10,572 nt of DNA from an uncultured Alistipes sp. (GTDB lineage Bacteria; Bacteroidota; Bacteroidia; Bacteroidales; Rikenellaceae), in NCBI GenBank assembly GCA_904502075.1, contig CAJGDL010000055.1:1-10572 (forward strand), in the 5' to 3' direction. Numbering within the stretch: the first letter of the stretch is position 1; every line of letters starts with the position of its first letter. This document shows, one piece after another, positions 1 through 7,885 of the stretch. Both the position numbers and the translations under genes were made by a program. Under the pieces are notes generated by a model. It was not told the DNA's origin. It worked only from the letters and a program-made list of their open reading frames with translations, and did not search any database.

Positions 1-1298
1 ATCAGGGCCAGACCGATCAGACCGCAGGCGGCGGCTACCACCTCTTCGCCTGTGGCTACGTTGTTCAGCAATCCCACATACATCAGCCACTCCGAGACGA
101 AACCATTCAGCGGGGGCAGGGCGCAGATGGCGGCCGTGGCTACGAGGAAGATGGTGGCCGTCATCGGCATGCTCTTCGCCACGCCACCCAACTTGTCGAG
201 CGAGGTGGTGTGTGTCTCGGAGTAGATGTTGCCGGCTCCGAAGAAGAGGAGCGACTTGAAGAACGAGTGGTTGGCCGTATGGAGCAGTGCTCCGCAAAGA
301 CCGCAGAGCATCACGGCCTCGTTACCCGTATATTTACCCAACGAGGCGATGCCTAAACCAATGAGGATCACGCCGATATTCTCGATCGAGGAGTAGGCCA
401 TCAGGCGCTTTACATCGTTCTGCGTCGCGGCTAAGATCACGCCCCAAAGTCCCGTGACGATGCCCGCTCCGAGCAGGATCAGCCCCACGGTATAGAGCGC
501 ATCCCCCTCGATCGGGGCCACGATGCGCAGCAGACCGTAAATACCCGTCTTGATCATCACGCCCGACATGATGGCCGAGACGTGCGACGGGGCGGCGGGG
601 TGTGCCTCGGGGAGCCAAACGTGCATGGGGAAGAGACCCGCCTTCATGCCGAAGCCGACCAGGAAGATCAGGAAGAGTGGCAGAATCGCCCCCTCGCGAT
701 AGTATTGGCCCAAAGCTGTAAAGTCGGCCGAACCGGTCTCCATCCAGAGCTTGACGAAGCCCCCCACCAGGAAGAGGAATCCGATGTGCATCATCACCAG
801 GTAGCTCAACGCGGCGCGTGTTACCTCGGGTTTTTGGGCGTCGAAGAGAATCAGCAGAAACGAGGCAATGGTCATCAACTCCCAGAAGAAGAGGAAGGTG
901 TAGCCGCCATCGGCCGTCACCACCCCCATCATCGAGAAGATGAGCGTCACGAGCGAGAGGCAGTGGAGCGAGAAGTGGGCCGAAGATTTCGACTCCTCGT
1001 AGTGTTTCAGGTAGCCGCACGCATAGATCGAGGTGGCCACACCGCCCAAGGCGATGATCAGTACGAAGAGGGCCGAAAGGGTGTCCATCGAACCACCCTC
1101 CGATCCAAAGATGGGGTTTTGGGTGATCCAAAGCGCTCCGCCCGATGCGGGAGTGAGTAAGACTTCGATCGCCTTGGTCGCCGGCAGGAGTACGCCGAGG
1201 ACGACAATCAGCAGCGAGGTGCGACTCTTCCAGCGCGTAGGCACCATAAAGAGCAACGCCGCCACTGCCAACAGGGCAATTAAGGTAAATACAAACAT
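1..1298 (-). CDS. HyfB/NuoL-like proton-conducting membrane transporter subunit (partial, C-terminus outside window)
   Basis: The frame is open from an ATG at 1298 to the left edge: 432 residues, about two thirds of a typical HyfB/HycC protein. It is almost wholly hydrophobic, with about a dozen predicted membrane helices. Family hallmarks are visible: FFWELM (residues 137-142, the helix-5 Glu is E140), GMKAGLFPMHVWLPEAHPAAP (217-237, helix-7 Lys K219), IMSGVMIKTGIYGLLR (243-258, K250), DVKRLMAYSSIEN (295-307) and HSFFKSLLFFGAGN (344-357, K348). In this family these charged residues line the proton path of antiporter-like subunits of complex I, Hyf/Hyc and related membrane-bound complexes. 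The MKAG..PMHVWLPEAHPAAPSHVSA wording resembles HyfB/HycC more than true NuoL. The hydrogenase or dehydrogenase partner subunits would lie beyond position 1, so the enzyme it serves cannot be decided here. It lies 95 bp downstream of rsmE on the same strand. No promoter box was recognised in that gap, and the ribosome site is A-rich without a clear Shine-Dalgarno. Confidence 0.88.
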   Translation of the reverse strand, partial: MFVFTLIALLAVAALLFMVPTRWKSRTSLLIVVLGVLLPATKAIEVLLTPASGGALWITQNPIFGSEGGSMDTLSALFVLIIALGGVATSIYACGYLKHYEESKSSAHFSLHCLSLVTLIFSMMGVVTADGGYTFLFFWELMTIASFLLILFDAQKPEVTRAALSYLVMMHIGFLFLVGGFVKLWMETGSADFTALGQYYREGAILPLFLIFLVGFGMKAGLFPMHVWLPEAHPAAPSHVSAIMSGVMIKTGIYGLLRIVAPIEGDALYTVGLILLGAGIVTGLWGVILAATQNDVKRLMAYSSIENIGVILIGLGIASLGKYTGNEAVMLCGLCGALLHTANHSFFKSLLFFGAGNIYSETHTTSLDKLGGVAKSMPMTATIFLVATAAICALPPLNGFVSEWLMYVGLLNNVATGEEVVAAACGLIGLAL

Positions 1299-1393
1299 GT
1301 TTCTATTTTTTTAAGTTTTTCTTTCTCTGACGGGTTGTAGGGGGAGTGTTGCACTCGTTTGCCGAGAGGCCCTCCGCCTTCCTCTCTTTCGAT

Positions 1394-2107
1394 TTAATTG
1401 TTGGCCACGGCCGTCATCACCACGGCCACCACGGCCGCCGTCTCGGTGCGCAGGCGTTGGGTGCCGAGCGAAATCTCGCGGAATCCGTTTGCGAGGGCAA
1501 AGGTAATCTCTTCGGGGGAAAAATCACCCTCGGGGCCGATTAAAATCATCACCTCGCCCCCTTTTTCCAAAATTTCGGGCAGATAGCGTTTCCCCTCGGG
1601 GCTTTGGGCCGGTTCGCAGTGGGCGATGAAGCGTTGTGAGGCCTGGGCCTCGCGGATCACCCGCTTGAAGTCGGTGATCTCCTCCAACACCGGATGATAG
1701 GCCTTGAGTGACTGCTTTACGGCGGCCGTTACCACCTTCTCGCCACGCTCGCGTTTGAAGGCGCGACGCTCGCTGTGGGCCGACTCCACGGGGATGATGC
1801 GATCGATGCCCACCTCGGTGGCCTTCTCCAAAAACCACTCGTAGCGGTCGTTGTTCTTGGTTGGAGCCACCGCCATCGTGAGGTGATAGGGGCGCTTTTC
1901 CCACTCCTCCTGGGTGCTTACCACCTCCACGGCACACCGCTTTGGATTGGCATCCACGATGCGGCAGGTGTAGAGCGAACCACGCCCGTCGGTGAGGTGC
2001 AAAGTGTCTCCTTCGACGAGTCGAAGCACCCGAATGGCGTGTTTTGACTCCTCTTCTCGCAAAATATGGTGCGGTGGAGTGAAATCCGCATCAAAAAATA
2101 GTTGCAT
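1394..2107 (-). CDS. rsmE: 16S rRNA (uracil(1498)-N(3))-methyltransferase RsmE
   Basis: This 237-residue protein is the usual length for RsmE, a SPOUT-class enzyme that uses S-adenosylmethionine to methylate N3 of U1498 in 16S rRNA of the small ribosomal subunit. An N-terminal PUA-like RNA-binding part (about 1-70) is followed by the SPOUT domain. Signature stretches are TKNNDRYEWFLEKATEVGID (83-102), SAHSERR (109-115), the cofactor-knot loop LIGPEGDFS (189-197) and SLGTQRLRTETA (213-224). I chose the ATG at 2107 (MQLFFD...). A TTG at 2137 would add ten residues, but it falls inside the predicted promoter box, and the family normally starts at this point. The gene is divergent from the M3 peptidase at 2171. 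The hyfB-like gene follows on the same strand and may be read from the same transcript. Confidence 0.95.
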   Translation of the reverse strand: MQLFFDADFTPPHHILREEESKHAIRVLRLVEGDTLHLTDGRGSLYTCRIVDANPKRCAVEVVSTQEEWEKRPYHLTMAVAPTKNNDRYEWFLEKATEVGIDRIIPVESAHSERRAFKRERGEKVVTAAVKQSLKAYHPVLEEITDFKRVIREAQASQRFIAHCEPAQSPEGKRYLPEILEKGGEVMILIGPEGDFSPEEITFALANGFREISLGTQRLRTETAAVVAVVMTAVANN

Positions 2108-2132
2108 AGCTACGATTAAATTTCTATCTTTG
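2102..2132 (+). promoter_or_regulatory. Predicted Bacteroidota promoter for the M3 peptidase genes
   Basis: A TATCTTTG box at 2125-2132 matches the Bacteroidota -7 consensus TAnnTTTG. A TTG at 2102-2104 lies 20 bp upstream and fits the weak -33 element. Transcription would begin near 2138-2140, giving a leader of about 30 nt before the ATG at 2171. It overlaps the rsmE promoter on the other strand. The match is seen in the sequence; activity is inferred. Confidence 0.65.
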
Positions 2133-2134
2133 CG

Positions 2135-2142
2135 CAAAGGTA
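2135..2142 (-). promoter_or_regulatory. Predicted Bacteroidota -7 box for rsmE
   Basis: Read on the minus strand, 2142-2135 is TACCTTTG, an exact TAnnTTTG match, placed so that transcription would start about 20 nt before the rsmE ATG at 2107. No clear TTG -33 element is seen upstream of it. The box is the mirror image of the plus-strand box at 2125-2132; the two 8-mers are separated by only 2 bp (CG). Confidence 0.55.
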
Positions 2143-2170
2143 CGCATTATAAAGTAACATTAGACCGAAT

Positions 2171-4354
2171 ATGAAAAGAAATTTAATTACTTTGTTGTTT
2201 ATGGGAACTCTGATGATGAGTGTAACTGCTTGCAAGAATGGCAAGACCCAGGACGAAAATCCCTTCTTTACGATGGACGAGTGGACGACGCCTTACGGGG
2301 TGCCTCCCTTCGATCAGATCAAGGCCGAGCACTACCTGCCGGCTTTCGAACGCGCCATGGCCATCCATGAAGCCGAGATCGAGGCCATTGTCGAGAACAA
2401 TGACGAACCGACCTTTGCCAATGTGGTGGAGGCCTACGACGCGGCGGGCGACATGCTCTATCAGGTGAACCTGATCTTCGGTATGGTTTCCGCCGCCGAG
2501 ATGACCGATGAGTTGCAGCAGATCATGGAGGTGATGATGCCTCGCTTGGCTTCGCATGGCGACAAGATCGGCATGAACGAGAAACTCTTCGAGAAGGTGA
2601 AGACGATCTACGACCAGCGCTTGAGCCTCTCGCTGCGTGAGGATCAGTTGCGCTTGGTGGAGAAGATCTACGAGGACTTTGTGCGCTCGGGTGCCCTGCT
2701 CGATGCCGAGAAGAAGGAGCGTCTGAAGGCGATCAACGAGCAGCTTTCGCTCCTGACGGTGAAGTATGGTCAGAACCTCTTGAAAGAGAATAGCAAGTAT
2801 GAACTTTTGCTCTCGTCGCAGGATGAGTTGGCAGGGCTTCCTAACAGTGTGAAGGAGGCTGCCAAGACTGCGGCCGAGGCGGCCGGCCACAAGGAGAAGT
2901 GGCTCTTCACGCTCTCGCCCTCGAGCATGATCCCCTTCCTGAGCTACTCGACGCGTCGCGACCTGCGCGAGGAGATCTACAAGGCCTACACCTTGCGTGG
3001 AAACCACGATGACGAGCTGGACAATAAGGCCCTGATCGAGGAGTTTGTAAAACTGCGTATTGAGAAGGCCAATCTGCTGGGCTTTAAGAGCTTTGCTCAC
3101 TATGTGATCGATGAGCAGATGGCCAAGACGCCCGCCGCGGCCTATGACCTGCTTGAGGAGGTGTGGACTCCCGCCCTGAATCGCGCCAAGGAGGAGGCTG
3201 CTCAGATGGAGGAGTTGCTCAAGGCCGAGGATCCGTCGGCGACGCTCGCCTCGTGGGATTGGTGGTACTATGCCGAGAAGTTGCGCAAGAAGAACTACGC
3301 CCTCGATGAGGAGATGTTGCGCCCCTACTTCTCGCTCGAAAATTCGCAGGCCGGTATCTTCTTCCTCGCCAATCGCCTCTTCGGAATCACGTTCCGTCCG
3401 ATCAGTGTGCCGGTCTACCACAAGGAGTGCTCGGCTTATGAGGTGCTCGATGTTGATGGCTCGCACCTGGGAGTCCTCTACTTCGACTACCATCCGCGTG
3501 CCGGAAAGGGTAGTGGTGCTTGGTGCGGCTACTTCCGTGAGCAGAGCTACAAGGATGGCAAGCGCGTGGCTCCGGTGGTGAGCATCGTCTGCAACTTCAC
3601 GCGCCCGACCTCATCGACCCCTGCCTTGCTTACGATCGACGAGGTGGAGACCCTCTTCCATGAGTTTGGTCATGCATTGCACTTCCTCTTCCACGATGTA
3701 AAGTATCGCTCGTTGGAGGCTGTCGAGGGCGACTTTGTGGAGCTTCCCTCGCAGATCATGGAGAACTGGGCCTTCGAGCCGGAGATGCTTAAGCAGTATG
3801 CTACGCACTACCGCACCGGCGAGGTGATTCCCGATGCGTTGCAGGAGAAGATGCGCAAGAGCTCGCTCTTCAACCAGGGTTTTGCTACGACCGAGTTGGT
3901 GGCTGCCGCCCTGTCGGATCTCGATATTCACACCCTCGAGGCTCTGCCTGCCGATTTCGAGGTGAACGCTTTCGAGCACAAGATGCTCACCGAGAAGCGC
4001 GGCCTGATCCCGCAGATTGAGCCCCGTTACCGCTACACCTACTTCCGTCATATCTTCGATGGTGGTTACTCGGCTGGTTATTACTTCTACCTGTGGGCCG
4101 AGTTGCTCGATAAGGATGCTTTCGAGGCCTTCAAGCAAAGCCGCGATCTGTTCGACCGTTCGATTGCCGAGAAGTTCCGTCGCGAGGTGCTGGCTCGTGG
4201 TGGTGAGGCTCCGGGTATGACCCTCTATCGCAACTTCCGCGGTCAGGAGCCCTCGAAACTCCCGATGTTGAAGGGTCGCGGTTTGGTGGCCGAGCCCGAA
4301 ACGGAGGTGGTGGAGAAAGAGGAGATCGAGATGCCCGATCCCAATGATTTTTAA
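2171..4354 (+). CDS. M3-family zinc metallopeptidase, predicted lipoprotein (paralog 1)
   Basis: This 727-residue oligopeptidase or peptidyl-dipeptidase belongs to the thimet oligopeptidase/Dcp family (M3). It begins with a lipoprotein signal peptide (MKRNLITLLFMGTLMMSVTAC, lipobox cysteine C21), so the enzyme is probably membrane-anchored in the cell envelope and cuts short peptides there. The zinc site is HEFGH at 497-501, with the third ligand probably E524 in DFVELPSQ (521-528). The substrate-binding HIFDGGYSAGYYFY motif lies at 627-640. Compared with the next gene, the loop between HEFGH and the glutamate is two residues shorter and reads LEAVEGDFVE, without the GTxxxR seen in paralog 2. 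The C-terminus carries an extra acidic tail (about 710-727, rich in Glu). The start follows the predicted promoter and gives an intact signal peptide. A 114-bp gap separates it from its paralog. Exact cleavage mode (dipeptides or internal cuts) cannot be read from sequence. Confidence 0.93.
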   Translation: MKRNLITLLFMGTLMMSVTACKNGKTQDENPFFTMDEWTTPYGVPPFDQIKAEHYLPAFERAMAIHEAEIEAIVENNDEPTFANVVEAYDAAGDMLYQVNLIFGMVSAAEMTDELQQIMEVMMPRLASHGDKIGMNEKLFEKVKTIYDQRLSLSLREDQLRLVEKIYEDFVRSGALLDAEKKERLKAINEQLSLLTVKYGQNLLKENSKYELLLSSQDELAGLPNSVKEAAKTAAEAAGHKEKWLFTLSPSSMIPFLSYSTRRDLREEIYKAYTLRGNHDDELDNKALIEEFVKLRIEKANLLGFKSFAHYVIDEQMAKTPAAAYDLLEEVWTPALNRAKEEAAQMEELLKAEDPSATLASWDWWYYAEKLRKKNYALDEEMLRPYFSLENSQAGIFFLANRLFGITFRPISVPVYHKECSAYEVLDVDGSHLGVLYFDYHPRAGKGSGAWCGYFREQSYKDGKRVAPVVSIVCNFTRPTSSTPALLTIDEVETLFHEFGHALHFLFHDVKYRSLEAVEGDFVELPSQIMENWAFEPEMLKQYATHYRTGEVIPDALQEKMRKSSLFNQGFATTELVAAALSDLDIHTLEALPADFEVNAFEHKMLTEKRGLIPQIEPRYRYTYFRHIFDGGYSAGYYFYLWAELLDKDAFEAFKQSRDLFDRSIAEKFRREVLARGGEAPGMTLYRNFRGQEPSKLPMLKGRGLVAEPETEVVEKEEIEMPDPNDF

Positions 4355-4380
4355 AAATTAGGATTTGGAAATTAGGATTT
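4355..4380. repeat. Two-copy direct repeat of AAATTAGGATTT
   Basis: AAATTAGGATTT occurs at 4355-4366 and again at 4369-4380, with a 14-bp period, directly after the stop codon of the first M3 gene. It is AT-rich, in contrast to the coding DNA around it. It forms no convincing hairpin. The rest of the 114-bp gap up to 4468 shows neither a clear terminator nor a TAnnTTTG box, so read-through into the second peptidase is plausible. Confidence 0.6.
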
Positions 4381-4468
4381 TGAAGGCTCTTTGGGGCTTA
4401 ATCTCCTGAATGACCCACCGATAAACTACAAAACCAAATAAAAAGAAAACCTAAAACCAATAAAAAAG

Positions 4469-6586
4469 ATGAAAAAACTGTTTTTGTTTATGACTACGCT
4501 TGCCGTAGCTGCCGGATGTGTGGATCGCACGATGCCGGTGGCCGAACTCCCCGAGATCGACACCACGAACCCGCTCTTGGGCGAGTGGAACACCCCCTAT
4601 CAGACGCCTCCGTTCGATCTGATCGAGACGGCTCACTTCGAGCCCGCCTTTGAGGATGCCATCGCTGTGGCCCGCGCCGAGCTTGATGCCATCATCAACA
4701 ACCCCGAGAAGCCGACTTTTTATAACACGGTAGTGGCCCTGGAGCGTCAGGGCGAGTTGCTGGATCGCGTGTCGGGTGTCTTCTTCTGCTTGATGGGTAC
4801 CGATACTTCGGACGAGATGCAGGCCATTGCTCAGCGCGTGCAGCCCAAGTTGATTGAACTTTCGAACGATGCTTCGCTCAACCCCGTGTTGTTCGAGCGC
4901 GTGAAGGCGGTCTATGAGAAGCCCGGCTTCGGCCTTACGAAGGAGGACAAGGTGCTCCTTGAGAATACCTATCGCAGCTTCGTGCGCGGTGGTGCCGCCC
5001 TGTCGGATGAGCAGAAGGAGCTCTATCGCAACTATTCGGCCGAGTTGTCGCGTCTTTCGCTCACGTTCAGCCAGAATGCCCTGCGTTCGACCAATGCCTA
5101 CACGCTCAACATCACCGATCCGAAGCAGGTGGCCGAGCTGCCCGACTTCGTGAAGGATGGTTTGGCTCTCGAGGCCAAGGCGCGCGGCGAGAAGGGTTGG
5201 ACTGTTACCCTGCAGCAGCCCAGCTACGCCCCCTTCATGACCTATTCGACCAACCGCGAGCTCAAGGAGAAGCTCTGGATGGCTCGTTCGCAGATCGCCT
5301 TGGGGGGTGAGTTCGACAACCTGCCCGTGGTAAAGCAGATCGTGAACACCCGCCTGGAGTTGGCCAAACTCATGGGTTATAACAACTACGCCGAGTATGT
5401 GCTCGAGGAGCGTATGGCCGATAGTCCCGAGGCGGTAAATGCCTTCCTCGACGAGCTGCTGACCGCTACCAAGGAGTTTGCAACGAAGGACTACGAGACC
5501 GTAAACGCCTTTGCCAACGAGAAGGGTTTCGAGGATAAACTCATGCCTTGGGACTTCTCCTATTGGTCGGAGCAGTACAAGAATGCGGTCTATGCCATCA
5601 ACGACGAGATGGTGAAGCCCTACTTCGAGCTTGAGAATGTGAAGAAGGGTGTCTTCCTCTTGGCCAACAAACTCTATGGCCTGAACTTTACGCCTCGCAC
5701 CGACATTGCTGTTTACAACCCCGAGGCCACGGTTTATGAGGTAACCGATGAGTCGGGCAAGATGATGGCTGTCCTCTATTTGGACTTCTTCCCCCGTGCT
5801 TCGAAGCGTGCCGGTGCTTGGATGACCGAGTTCCGTGGTATGCAGACTGTGGATGGCGTGGAGACCCGTCCGTTGGTATCGCTCGTGATGAACTTCACGA
5901 AGCCCACCGAGACGACCCCCTCGTTGCTTACTTTCGATGAGTTCGAGACCTTCCTCCATGAGTTTGGTCACGCCCTGCATGGCATCCTGGCCGAGGGTAC
6001 GCACGGCTCGCTGACGGGTACGAACGTATACCGCGACTTTGTGGAGCTTCCTTCGCAGGTGCTCGAGAATTGGGCCGTGGAGAAGGAGTACCTCGACCTG
6101 TGGGCCGTACACTATCAGACCGGTGAGAAGATGCCCGCCGAGTTGATCGAGAAGATTGTCAATGCCCAGAACTACCTGGCTGCCTACATGAATGTGCGTC
6201 AGCTTCAGTTCGGTATCACCGATATGGCATGGCACACGCTGACGGAGCCCATGACGGGTGACGTGGTAGAGTTCGAGGTGGCTGCCGCTGCTTCGACCCA
6301 GATTCTGCCCGTGGTGGAGGGTGTAGCAATGGCTCCCGCCTTCAGCCACATCTTCGCAGGTGGTTACGCTGCCGGTTACTACAGCTACAAGTGGGCCGAG
6401 GTGCTCGACGCCGATGCCTTCTCGCTCTTCCAGGAGAAGGGTATCTTCAACCGTGAGGTTTCGGATTCGTTCCGCAAGAATGTCCTCTCGAAGGGCGGTA
6501 CGGAGCATCCGATGGATCTCTATGTGAAGTTCCGTGGCCACAAGCCCGAGACCAAGGCTTTGATCGATCGCATGAACCTGAAATAA
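4469..6586 (+). CDS. M3-family zinc metallopeptidase, Dcp-like predicted lipoprotein (paralog 2)
   Basis: This 705-residue paralog of the preceding gene shares its layout from end to end. The signal peptide MKKLFLFMTTLAVAAGC has a lipobox cysteine at C17, so it is probably anchored in the envelope. The mature protein opens with NPLLGEWNTPYQTPPFDLI, matching the equivalent region of paralog 1. The zinc-binding HEFGH is at 497-501, and the third ligand E526 lies in the canonical GTNVYRDFVELPSQ (517-530). The substrate-binding HIFAGGYAAGYYSY is at 627-640 and the terminal FRGHKPETKAL motif is typical of M3. The length is close to that of peptidyl-dipeptidase Dcp (about 680) plus a signal peptide. 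By family, it should remove dipeptides from, or cut within, short unstructured peptides using zinc. The next gene begins 9 bp after its stop, indicating one transcript. The start is supported by the signal peptide and the A-rich region just upstream. Confidence 0.94.
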   Translation: MKKLFLFMTTLAVAAGCVDRTMPVAELPEIDTTNPLLGEWNTPYQTPPFDLIETAHFEPAFEDAIAVARAELDAIINNPEKPTFYNTVVALERQGELLDRVSGVFFCLMGTDTSDEMQAIAQRVQPKLIELSNDASLNPVLFERVKAVYEKPGFGLTKEDKVLLENTYRSFVRGGAALSDEQKELYRNYSAELSRLSLTFSQNALRSTNAYTLNITDPKQVAELPDFVKDGLALEAKARGEKGWTVTLQQPSYAPFMTYSTNRELKEKLWMARSQIALGGEFDNLPVVKQIVNTRLELAKLMGYNNYAEYVLEERMADSPEAVNAFLDELLTATKEFATKDYETVNAFANEKGFEDKLMPWDFSYWSEQYKNAVYAINDEMVKPYFELENVKKGVFLLANKLYGLNFTPRTDIAVYNPEATVYEVTDESGKMMAVLYLDFFPRASKRAGAWMTEFRGMQTVDGVETRPLVSLVMNFTKPTETTPSLLTFDEFETFLHEFGHALHGILAEGTHGSLTGTNVYRDFVELPSQVLENWAVEKEYLDLWAVHYQTGEKMPAELIEKIVNAQNYLAAYMNVRQLQFGITDMAWHTLTEPMTGDVVEFEVAAAASTQILPVVEGVAMAPAFSHIFAGGYAAGYYSYKWAEVLDADAFSLFQEKGIFNREVSDSFRKNVLSKGGTEHPMDLYVKFRGHKPETKALIDRMNLK

Positions 6587-6595
6587 TTATTTCCC

Positions 6596-7885
6596 ATGTT
6601 ACCCAAGCAAGAACGTCAGGCAATTATCGACCTCATCAATCGTGAGGTGGTTCCCGCCATCGGTTGTACCGAGCCCATTGCTGTTGCGCTGTGTGCCGCT
6701 CGTGCTACCGAACTCTTGGGCACGGAGCCCCAGAAGGTGGAGGTGCTCTTGAGCGCCAATGTCCTGAAGAATGCCATGGGCGTAGGTATCCCCGGCACGG
6801 GAGGCATGATTGGCCTCCCGATCGCCGTGGCCCTCGGATCGCTCATCGGTAAGTCGGAGTATAAACTCGAGGTGTTGCGCGATGCAACCCCCGAGGCGGT
6901 GGAGCGCGGCAAGCAGTTCATCGCCGAGGAGCGCATCTCGATTGGCCTGAAGGAGGACATCACCGAGAAACTCTATATCGAAATCGCTGTTTCGGCTGAA
7001 GATAAACGCGCCGTGGCGATCATTGCTGCCGGCCATACCAATTTCGTCTACGAAGAGGCCGATGGCAAGGTGTTACTCGACAACCGTCAGCCGGCCGCCG
7101 GAGAGGCTGCCGCCTCGGACGATGTGCCCCTCACATTGCGCAAGGTCTACGACTTTGCCATGACCACGCCCCTTGAGGAGTTGCGCTTTATCCTTGAATC
7201 GAAACGCCTGAATAAGGCTGCGGCCGAGGCCTCGCTCAAGGCGACCTATGGCCACACGTTGGGTCGCACCCTGCGTGGTGAGCGTCAGCGCATGGTGGTG
7301 GGTGATACGGTACTTTCGCGTGTCCTCTCCTACACCGCGGCGGCGTGCGATGCCCGCATGGCCGGTGCCATGATCCCCGTGATGAGTAACTCGGGCAGTG
7401 GCAACCAGGGCATTACGGCTACGCTCCCCGTGGTGGTCTATGCCGAGGAGGTGGTGGCCGACGAGGAGCAGACCATTCGTGCTCTTATCTTGAGCCACCT
7501 TACCGTGATCTACATCAAGCAGAGCCTGGGTCGTCTGTCGGCCTTGTGCGGTTGTGTGGTGGCGGCCACGGGATCGAGTTGTGGTATCACCTACCTGATG
7601 GGTGGCCATTATGAGGAGATCTCCTTTGCTGTGAAGAACATGATTGCCAACCTGACGGGTATGATTTGCGATGGTGCCAAGCCGAGCTGCGCCCTGAAGT
7701 TGGCCAGTGGTGTCTCGACCGCCGTCCTCTCGGCTATGCTTGCCATGGAGCACCGCTGTGTCACCTCGGTGGAGGGAATTATCGACGACGATGTAGATCG
7801 TTCGATCCGCAACCTCACGCGCATCGGTCGTGATGGTATGAACGAGACGGATAAACTTATTCTCAACATCATGACCACTAAGTAA
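6596..7885 (+). CDS. cyuA: L-cysteine desulfidase / UPF0597 (CyuA, YhaM) family protein
   Basis: This 429-residue protein opens with the family signature REVVPAIGCTEPIAVAL (16-32). Characterised relatives are oxygen-sensitive iron-sulfur enzymes that convert L-cysteine to pyruvate, ammonia and sulfide; the family is also annotated as a serine dehydratase alpha-subunit type. Candidate cluster ligands visible are C24 (AIGCTEP), C318 and C320 (LCGCVV), C329 (SSCGI), C358 (MICDGAKPSC) and C365. Which three or four bind the cluster was not resolved. Glycine-rich GVGIPGTGGMIGLPIA (61-76) and SNSGSGNQGI are also conserved. The length agrees with E. coli YhaM (436). There is no signal peptide, so it is cytoplasmic. 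It begins 9 bp after the second M3 peptidase, which suggests joint expression for breaking down peptides and then amino acids. The stop codon TAA (7883-7885) overlaps the first bases of a long inverted repeat. Substrate choice between cysteine and serine is uncertain. Confidence 0.9.
   Translation: MLPKQERQAIIDLINREVVPAIGCTEPIAVALCAARATELLGTEPQKVEVLLSANVLKNAMGVGIPGTGGMIGLPIAVALGSLIGKSEYKLEVLRDATPEAVERGKQFIAEERISIGLKEDITEKLYIEIAVSAEDKRAVAIIAAGHTNFVYEEADGKVLLDNRQPAAGEAAASDDVPLTLRKVYDFAMTTPLEELRFILESKRLNKAAAEASLKATYGHTLGRTLRGERQRMVVGDTVLSRVLSYTAAACDARMAGAMIPVMSNSGSGNQGITATLPVVVYAEEVVADEEQTIRALILSHLTVIYIKQSLGRLSALCGCVVAATGSSCGITYLMGGHYEEISFAVKNMIANLTGMICDGAKPSCALKLASGVSTAVLSAMLAMEHRCVTSVEGIIDDDVDRSIRNLTRIGRDGMNETDKLILNIMTTK

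Noticed and set aside
334..1131. A 265-codon minus-strand frame within the HyfB-like gene in another phase
   Set aside because: It is rich in Gly, Arg, Asp and His with no motifs, whereas the other phase gives a clean polytopic membrane protein with conserved charged residues.
1344..1356. Small hairpin GAGTG-TTG-CACTC between rsmE and the HyfB-like gene
   Set aside because: A 5-bp stem with a 3-nt loop and no adjacent T-run is too weak to call a terminator or regulator.
1400..1440. Repeated GGCCGTGG-type sequence near the end of rsmE
   Set aside because: It encodes the Ala/Val-rich conserved C-terminal helix of RsmE; the repetition follows from codon choice in a low-complexity helix.
2183..3493. 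A 436-codon minus-strand frame opposite the first M3 peptidase
   Set aside because: Same reason: it lies wholly inside a convincing plus-strand gene and matches nothing recognisable.
4451..6541. A 696-codon open frame on the minus strand opposite the second M3 peptidase
   Set aside because: The plus strand encodes a full M3 peptidase with all catalytic motifs. The antisense frame stays open because this GC-rich codon usage avoids TTA, CTA and TCA codons. Its translation shows no recognisable domain and is rich in His, Leu and Arg, as antisense shadows are.
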